A DNA stretch of 36,352 bases. Source: an uncultured Lachnospiraceae bacterium (GTDB lineage: Bacteria; Bacillota; Clostridia; Lachnospirales; Lachnospiraceae). How positions within the stretch are numbered: position 1 is the stretch's first letter; each line of letters starts with the position of its first letter. The position numbers were made by a program, and so were the translations under genes. The notes below the pieces were generated by a model. That model was not told the origin of the DNA. It made no database searches and worked only from the letters and a program-made list of their open reading frames with translations. The stretch lies in contig CANRPO010000031.1 of NCBI GenBank assembly GCA_947632515.1, positions 1 through 36,352 of the forward strand, in the 5' to 3' direction. Shown here piece by piece: positions 31,942 to 36,352 of the stretch.

Positions 31942-32823
31942 TTATTTCTTATATTTTTTATACACTGTAAATCCTACTATCCCGATCACCGCCACTACAC
32001 CTAAACATATAACAATTACAACTAGATTTACTCCTTTTCCTTCTATCTCCCCTACTTTTTTATCTTCTACTTTCTCCGGCTCTTCAGGGACAGCAGGCGG
32101 GATAACTGTCTCCTCCGGCTCCTCCTCAATCATTTCCTCTTTATCTGCTTTCTCCTCTACGGCAGGAACTTCTTCCTCTTCCGGAGTTGTTACAACCTGT
32201 ATCCCCTCAGAGGCAGCTTTCTGTTTAGCATAACGAATAAGCGTCTCTGTTGTTTCCGGCTTGCTTAACCATCCCTGTTCTCCATTACTTGCCAAAGGAT
32301 CCCCAAAAGCTGTATAAAGAGTAACAACATCTCCGGCCTCTAATGCGATTTGTTCATCATTTTCCTGATCATATTCAAGATCCTGTGTTAAAATTCTTAC
32401 ATTATCATTCACACAAGCGAATTCGTATGTCCCCGGCTCCAGCGTAAACTGCCACAGCCATACCTGATAATCTTCAAACACATCTTCCACCACGGCATTA
32501 TCCGGCCTGAAATGGAATGCCATAGGTTCGGCATTTGTTATCGTTCCATCTTCCCACTCAAATGTACCATCAGAGCACCAGAACTCATAAGTTCCCCTGA
32601 ACCCCGCGCTGTCCGCATAATTGGGATCCATCATCATATACATGTTTACTTTAACCGTTAAGTCCGCTGTATCTGCATTGACTACCTCCCATGTCAGCAT
32701 CTCAGGATCTATAGTCGTATTTTCATACGTATAGGCCAATGATGTCATCGCAGGAACCCCCGACATAATGAGAGCAAAGACAGATAATAGCATGGTTGTG
32801 AAAAATTTCTTTAATTTCTTCAT
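31942..32823 (-). CDS. Secreted, C-terminally membrane-anchored cargo protein
   Basis: Protein of 293 residues. A signal peptide (MKKLKKFFTTMLLSVFALIM, cleavage near SLAYT) precedes an extracellular beta-rich domain (about 35-190; FRGTYEFWCSDGTFEWEDG, TLEPGTYEFACVNDN). A long Glu/Pro/Val linker (about 215-260) leads to a membrane helix (about 264-286) and a basic KKYKK tail. No LPXTG sorting motif is present. AAAGGA precedes the ATG. It is first in the operon with the cargo lipoprotein. The architecture suggests a surface-exposed domain held off the membrane, perhaps partnering the lipoprotein. Confidence 0.75.
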   Translation of the reverse strand: MKKLKKFFTTMLLSVFALIMSGVPAMTSLAYTYENTTIDPEMLTWEVVNADTADLTVKVNMYMMMDPNYADSAGFRGTYEFWCSDGTFEWEDGTITNAEPMAFHFRPDNAVVEDVFEDYQVWLWQFTLEPGTYEFACVNDNVRILTQDLEYDQENDEQIALEAGDVVTLYTAFGDPLASNGEQGWLSKPETTETLIRYAKQKAASEGIQVVTTPEEEEVPAVEEKADKEEMIEEEPEETVIPPAVPEEPEKVEDKKVGEIEGKGVNLVVIVICLGVVAVIGIVGFTVYKKYKK

Positions 32824-32911
32824 AATTTTTCCTTTCTTTTAGTGGCATTATATTTCTTTCTCCAAAACCTTATATTTTGATTTTATGCATTAACCCACCT
32901 CCCACTGTCTG

Positions 32912-32941
32912 ATTATACAGTATTTATTTATTTCCTGTCTA
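32912..32941 (-). promoter_or_regulatory. Promoter of the cargo operon
   Basis: TAGACA (32936-32941) and TATAAT (32912-32917) on the minus strand, spacing 18 bases, pointing to the anchored protein gene with a leader of about 80 bases. Confidence 0.6.
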
Positions 32942-32950
32942 TACGAGAAG

Positions 32951-32979
32951 TTACTTTTTATATCTTTTACAAATATAAT
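32951..32979 (+). promoter_or_regulatory. Promoter of the second XRE gene
   Basis: TTACTT (32951-32956) and TATAAT (32974-32979), spacing 17 bases, on the plus strand. It is divergent from, and 10 bases away from, the cargo operon promoter, so one regulator could control both. Confidence 0.55.
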
Positions 32980-32994
32980 ATACAAGAGGGAATT

Positions 32995-33207
32995 ATGATG
33001 AAATATATTCATATAAACATTGTTGAAATGTTGGAAAAAAATCATATAAGTAAGACTCGAATTTGCAAAGATTTAGACCTCCAACGCGGCAATTTTAACC
33101 GATATTGTAGGGATGACTTTCAAAGGATCGACGCGAATTTATTACTTAAAATGTGCGAATATTTTAATTGTGGCTTATCTGATCTTTTAGAAATTCGAGA
33201 AAAATAG
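32995..33207 (+). CDS. Small XRE-like helix-turn-helix regulator
   Basis: DNA-binding protein of 70 residues: VEMLEKNHISKTRICKDLDL, QRGNFNRYCRDDFQRIDANL, KMCEYFNCGLSDLLEIREK, a single helix-turn-helix of the Cro/CI type. AGAGGG precedes the tandem ATGATG start. It is transcribed away from the two cargo genes across a short shared promoter region and is their likely regulator. It is related in type to the regulator at 29889 but not a close copy. Confidence 0.85.
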   Translation: MMKYIHINIVEMLEKNHISKTRICKDLDLQRGNFNRYCRDDFQRIDANLLLKMCEYFNCGLSDLLEIREK

Positions 33208-33345
33208 CGTACTTTAACCAAACCTTTATAAAAGAAAAGGCCGTAAAGCATTATATTTCCTACTTCTACCCATCGGGTATATGCGCCACATAGACAATAT
33301 ACCGCATAAATTCAGACGGCATGGGAACAAATAAACGTTTACTGA
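33208..33345. repeat. Element repeat, copy 2
   Basis: The counterpart of 30525-30650, covering the stop and last codons of the rep gene plus about 50 bases beyond. Both copies directly follow a small plus-strand gene of the element. Confidence 0.75.
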
Positions 33346-34624
33346 ACGGGATCGGGCTACCTTTTAACCCTGTATCCGATTTTTTGACGTTTATTTTATG
33401 TAAAAAGGCTTTATAAAGCGGCATCGGGACACCATTTGTCCCTGTATGCGACTTTATTACACCTTTATTTACTGTATTTGACTGACTCCCTACTATTAAG
33501 CGAGTTTTTTTGCATTTAAAGCATAAGCACGGGCACAGGGACGGTACGGCGATAGCGCCGGACCGGGCCGGCATAGGGCATGATACAGGCTGATGAGCAT
33601 ATACAGGCTGATGAACATAGGTAATAGCATAGGTAATAGGAGAGCATAAACCGTGTATAAGAACATCTTTTTCGTTATAGTCTCCATAAAGGGAATAAAT
33701 TGTGCCATTAAAAGGGATAAAACCATAGGGTATATATCCCCCTTTATAGGCATTCAAGCCATAAATACAGGATGATGGTATTAAATTATCTGTATTAAAT
33801 CCATGTAAAAGCTGATAACGATAGGCTTTTATCTGTTCCTCTTTGATTTTTTTGTAAAGATTATCTGTTTTTTCTCTGGTTTCTTTATTACTTTTTTCGT
33901 GTTTATTTTCTCTTATTATCTTTGTTTCGTTTATCTCATCATCCTTTATCGTTAATGTTCTGCGTGGTTTTACCTTTCTTGTATTAGCAGTATAAATATG
34001 GGTACCTTTTTCAACCATTGATTTTGTGTAATCAACAAATTTAGTGATGTACCGCATAGCTTTGTAAACATTGCTATGGGTATAAATAGGTTCACAGTAC
34101 AGATTAGAGGGATCAGATTCATACTTTTCTATAAACGGAGTAAAATCAATAGCCCCATCCGTTAAAATATGAGCATGGAATCCTTCTCTATACGGACTTT
34201 CCATATGTATATAATCGTCATAATGTCTTTCTTTTTCCTTCCAATAATCATAATGAATCTCATCTCTATAAGGTTCAGCAACAATGATAAATTTAAGCCC
34301 TTGTTTATTTAATTCACGTTTTATGATAGCGATAAACCTTTTTACGTCATTGGTTAATTCTATGTTTTTTGTTGTGATCGTTCCAAAGTGTGTAAAGGGA
34401 AAAGAACAACCTCTGGTCATGATATTATCTTTCGTTCTGTAGGCTCTGTCTTTCTCTTTTTCTTCGTCAGTACGACCGGATATGACGTAATCAATGTATC
34501 GTCCTTTTTCTTCACGCACTATCTCTCCTGCCGTCATTCTTTCCATACCGGAGGGAATGGCGCGTTTCCACGTTTTAACATAATCAATTACGGGATAGCA
34601 TGTAGTTGTCTCAAGATAGCGCAC
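33266..34624 (-). CDS. HUH-type rolling-circle replication initiator (Rep)
   Basis: Predicted Rep of 452 residues with a GTG start and an AGGTGAG site. Motif 1 is FGTITT (80-85). VAEPYR and GFHAHIL follow, the latter giving the HUH metal ligands His150 and His152. The nicking motif is YKAMRYITKF with Tyr192 and Lys195. Such proteins nick the origin strand and stay bound to the DNA end. A basic central region (215-265) follows. The C-terminal 150 residues are unusual, low-complexity and partly repeated (TYVHQPVYAHQPV; KSHTGTNGVPMPLYK and KKSDTGLKGSPIPFSK). The element probably replicates or transfers as a circle. Relatives occur on plasmids and filamentous-phage-like elements. Confidence 0.82.
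   Translation of the reverse strand: MRYLETTTCYPVIDYVKTWKRAIPSGMERMTAGEIVREEKGRYIDYVISGRTDEEKEKDRAYRTKDNIMTRGCSFPFTHFGTITTKNIELTNDVKRFIAIIKRELNKQGLKFIIVAEPYRDEIHYDYWKEKERHYDDYIHMESPYREGFHAHILTDGAIDFTPFIEKYESDPSNLYCEPIYTHSNVYKAMRYITKFVDYTKSMVEKGTHIYTANTRKVKPRRTLTIKDDEINETKIIRENKHEKSNKETREKTDNLYKKIKEEQIKAYRYQLLHGFNTDNLIPSSCIYGLNAYKGGYIPYGFIPFNGTIYSLYGDYNEKDVLIHGLCSPITYAITYVHQPVYAHQPVSCPMPARSGAIAVPSLCPCLCFKCKKTRLIVGSQSNTVNKGVIKSHTGTNGVPMPLYKAFLHKINVKKSDTGLKGSPIPFSKRLFVPMPSEFMRYIVYVAHIPDG
33350..33640. repeat. Direct repeats inside the rep 3' region
   Basis: Two about 65-base imperfect repeats (33350-33415 and 33422-33485) share ATCGGG, CCCTGTATSCGA and a TTTATTTTA-like end. They are followed by two adjacent 18-base repeats (ATACAGGCTGATGARCAT at 33583 and 33601) and two 12-base AGGTAATAG repeats (33619, 33631). 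They encode the repetitive Rep tail but could equally be origin iterons. Confidence 0.6.
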
Positions 34625-34642
34625 AAGGACTCACCTACCTTA

Positions 34643-34832
34643 ACAGGCATAAATAAAAGCCTGTACCTTAGTACAAGCCCTTGTTTTCTCGCTTTATCTC
34701 TTTTTTTCTCTTATTTTCTTGCTTTTTATCTCGCTTTATGATAGAATAATGATAAGAAAATAAGACGGTTGTACAAATTGGGCTTGTACTTCTGTTGATA
34801 ACCCTTTAACCATGCCAAGTGGTTAAGGGGTT
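34643..34832. other. Candidate rep control or origin region
   Basis: Upstream of rep: hairpin ACAGGC/GCCTGT (34643-34664), a long-range inverted repeat AGTACAAGCCC (34670) / GGGCTTGTACT (34780), two CTCGCTTTAT repeats between them, and a plus-strand terminator (34800-34832; AACCCTTTAACC arms, T6 run). The 657-base gap 34625-35281 has no gene. This arrangement fits a double-strand origin or antisense control of rep; the nick site is not identified. Confidence 0.4.
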
Positions 34833-35057
34833 TTTTCTTGTTTTGGGGTATATGTGAAGTGAAAAAGATGAGATTGCCGTAAAAAAGAAAAGCAGAATAA
34901 AAAAACGGGCTAAAACCGGGAAAAAATACCCCATTTTACCCTGTTTTTGTGTATTTCTCACAGCAAAACAGCTCGAAATTTTGTGAAATCCGTATAACGA
35001 AAAGAGATATGATTGAGAATCTTTACTGATTTACTCTTTACACTTATTTCATTTACT

Positions 35058-35114
35058 CTGTAAAGGAAGTGTAAACAGTAAACGGAAGAAAGTGTAAACG
35101 GTAAACGGAAGGAA
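35058..35114 (+). repeat. GTAAAC direct repeats
   Basis: Two 23-base units in tandem (35069-35091 and 35092-35114) have the form GTGTAAACRGTAAACGGAAG, preceded by a partial CTGTAAAGGAA. An upstream TTTACACTT (35036) is inverted to AAGTGTAAA. GTAAAC recurs near the resolvase upstream region (35923, 35957 inverted, 35974), suggesting a common binding protein. Confidence 0.65.
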
Positions 35115-35154
35115 AGCCCCCGCACTGTACGGTAAGGAACAGAACAGGGGCTTT
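35113..35154 (+). terminator. Terminator-like hairpin
   Basis: AAAGCCCC (35113-35120) and GGGGCTTT (35147-35154) form an 8-bp stem with a 26-base loop, followed by TTT. It is downstream of the GTAAAC repeats, with no gene in front of it. Confidence 0.5.
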
Positions 35155-35281
35155 TTCCCTTTTATTCAGCTTACCCGTTTATTTTCCGCGATCCATTTTT
35201 GGATCGTTGGAGAATAAACGGAAAACATATCATATATCCGTTTTACTTCGTTTACATTTTTCTCTTTTTTCTTTTTCATTA

Positions 35282-35854
35282 TCACGATACCTCTCTTTCT
35301 TTTTTCGCACGGATCAGCGTACTTTTGCTTATGCCAGTCATTCTTTCCACCTGCGTAAACGAATGGTCGTTTAACAGGGTAAGCGCATGTTCGATCTGCG
35401 GTTTACTGTACTTTTTCGGTCTTCCCTCGCGGTAGGTAGGATTCTGTTTTGCGATGGCCTTACCGTCCTGCATACGTTCTTTTATGAGTTCGCGCTCAAA
35501 TTCCGCAAAAGACAGGAACACATTGCGAACCAACTTACTCGCCGGTGTATTATCCAGCACTCCCAGATTGAGAATATGGACGCGCACGCCCTTATTTATA
35601 AGCGTCTCAATTAGTTCACTCCCTTGGGTGATGCTCCGCGCAAATCGGTCAAGTTTTGTCACGATCAGCGTATCGCCGCTATCAATCCTTTCCAACAACT
35701 CTTTAAACTGCGGCCGGTCTATCTTTGCGCCGGAATACACGTCCGTGTATATTGTTTCCGCTCCTGCGGCTCTAAGTGCTTTCTCCTGTGCGTCCAGACT
35801 GTTTCCGTCTCTGGCCTGTCCTTTGGTGCTTACTCTCGCATAACCGTAGATCAT
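35282..35854 (-). CDS. Serine recombinase, resolvase/invertase family
   Basis: Small serine recombinase of 190 residues, the size of Tn3/gamma-delta resolvases and invertases rather than large integrases. The catalytic Ser9 is in [11 protein letters not shown]; conserved Arg and Asp residues sit in [15 protein letters not shown]; the E-helix is in [14 protein letters not shown]; the C-terminal helix-turn-helix is [20 protein letters not shown]. It is probably involved in dimer resolution or element maintenance rather than integration into the tRNA. A candidate recombination site lies just upstream of its start. Confidence 0.93.
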   Translation of the reverse strand: MIYGYARVSTKGQARDGNSLDAQEKALRAAGAETIYTDVYSGAKIDRPQFKELLERIDSGDTLIVTKLDRFARSITQGSELIETLINKGVRVHILNLGVLDNTPASKLVRNVFLSFAEFERELIKERMQDGKAIAKQNPTYREGRPKKYSKPQIEHALTLLNDHSFTQVERMTGISKSTLIRAKKEREVS

Positions 35855-35884
35855 GGGTTATCGCTCCTTTCTTCTGATACTGAC

Positions 35885-35979
35885 TTTTGACACCGTTTTT
35901 CATGGTGATAAAACATATGTATGTAAACGGTGTCAAAAACTCAAAGTTTCGACACTGTTTACGTTAAATATATGTAAAC
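35885..35979. promoter_or_regulatory. Candidate res site upstream of the resolvase
   Basis: A perfect 14-bp inverted repeat TTTTGACACCGTTT (35885-35898) / AAACGGTGTCAAAA (35925-35938) surrounds an ACATATGT palindrome. A second, weaker site follows with CGACACTGTTTAC (35950-35962) and GTAAAC (35974-35979). Two subsites next to a resolvase gene are the usual res arrangement and would also allow autoregulation. Confidence 0.55.
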
Positions 35980-36001
35980 AAACGTGAAAAACGTGCCCCC
36001 A

Positions 36002-36154
36002 TTTTGCCCTTTTCGGGCAACATTTAAGGATTTGTACCATTCCTATCCCCGTCGATTTTACATAAGGACATTAAAATACATGTCCCAAGTAAAATTCGAC
36101 AGCCCCTTTCCCGACTCCCAAGGGGCAGTCAAGGGGAACAGACAGTTTCCCCTT
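36002..36154. other. Strongly folded region, possible single-strand origin
   Basis: Successive inverted repeats: TTGCCC/GGGCAA (36004-36020); GTCGATTTTAC (36051) with GTAAAATTCGAC (36089) enclosing GGACA/TGTCC; GCCCCTT (36102)/AAGGGGC (36120); AAGGGGAA (36131)/TTTCCCCTT (36146). No credible gene is present in 35855-36352. The density of long stems fits a single-strand origin of a rolling-circle replicon or a structured RNA. Confidence 0.4.
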
Positions 36155-36257
36155 ACGGCGCACATGTGTACGCCTATCCCCTTCGTGTTGCCAAAGGACA
36201 GACTATTCCAAATATAAGAGTCATGGCACAGCGGTAAGATGAAAAATATCCCCCAAA

Positions 36258-36327
36258 CCCCCTTACATAAGGGGGCTTCAGACTGTAGACAAAGTGGTTC
36301 TGGGATGTGAATCCCAGAACCATTTTT
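36258..36327 (+). terminator. Two hairpins near the right edge
   Basis: CCCCCTT (36258) / AAGGGGG (36269) is followed by a perfect 11-bp stem TGGTTCTGGGA (36295-36305) / TCCCAGAACCA (36312-36322) with T5. The second is a plausible plus-strand terminator, though no gene precedes it. The sequence between (CTTCAGACTGTAGACAAA) could be an insertion-sequence end. Confidence 0.45.
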
Positions 36328-36352
36328 CTGTTATTGATTGAATTGTGAGCAA

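Noticed and set aside
35282..35854. Serine recombinase as the element integrase
   Set aside because: At 190 residues it is a resolvase/invertase; tRNA 3'-end integration is normally done by tyrosine recombinases, which are not seen in the window.
35984..36217. 77-codon plus-strand frame from a GTG
   Set aside because: It runs through several long inverted repeats and has no ribosome site; the fold explains the sequence better.

Overview
The window looks like the chromosome of a low-to-moderate GC Gram-positive anaerobe of the Lachnospiraceae/Clostridia type. The evidence is strong AGGAGG-type ribosome sites, lipoproteins with LAGC/VAGC lipoboxes, a cellobiose phosphorylase locus, DUF1700 and YtrA-type GntR modules, and tRNA genes without encoded CCA. 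The left 29.7 kb is GC-rich chromosomal backbone. The right 6.6 kb is clearly more AT-rich and is read as the left part of an integrated mobile element.

Layout. Positions 1-7.2 kb hold two tandem paralogous lipoproteins (Asp-box N-terminus joined to a solute-binding-like C-terminus) and a divergent OmpR-type two-component system. Positions 7.3-8.5 kb hold a small unknown protein, a palindrome-rich repeat cluster with a bidirectional terminator, and an SDR oxidoreductase. Positions 8.5-10.9 kb hold tRNA-Leu (with a terminator-like leader), a MATE exporter and a six-tRNA operon (Pro-Gly-Arg-His-Gln-Lys) that ends in a 61-bp tRNA-derived tandem repeat. Positions 10.97-15.4 kb are a tightly packed minus-strand operon: lipoprotein, THUMP RNA methyltransferase, an amidase-fold protein lacking its catalytic residues, RdgB and a YfcE-like phosphodiesterase. 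Positions 15.4-16.9 kb hold a 53-residue Asn/Gln/Ser-rich protein, a candidate small RNA, a DUF1700 protein and an unknown protein.

Positions 17-24.7 kb are a cellobiose/cello-oligosaccharide locus. A solute-binding protein, two MalF/MalG-type permeases and a LacI regulator lie on the minus strand, and a divergent GH94 cellobiose phosphorylase lies on the plus strand. Three clear operator-like repeats and one partial copy sit between the LacI gene and the phosphorylase. No ATPase is encoded here, so a shared MsmK-type ATPase elsewhere is inferred. Positions 24.9-29.6 kb hold a MerR regulator, an ECF sigma factor operon with two unrecognised downstream genes, and an autoregulated GntR/ABC-2 transporter operon.

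At 29772-29791 there is a 20-nt tRNA 3' end (T-loop plus acceptor) on the minus strand, followed by its terminator but with no 5' part. This is read as the attachment junction of an element that continues past the right edge. The element carries divergent XRE regulators, two secreted/anchored cargo proteins, an HUH-type rolling-circle Rep, a serine resolvase, GTAAAC-rich repeats, a candidate res site and a strongly folded region that may be a single-strand origin. No CRISPR array or classical defence system is visible.
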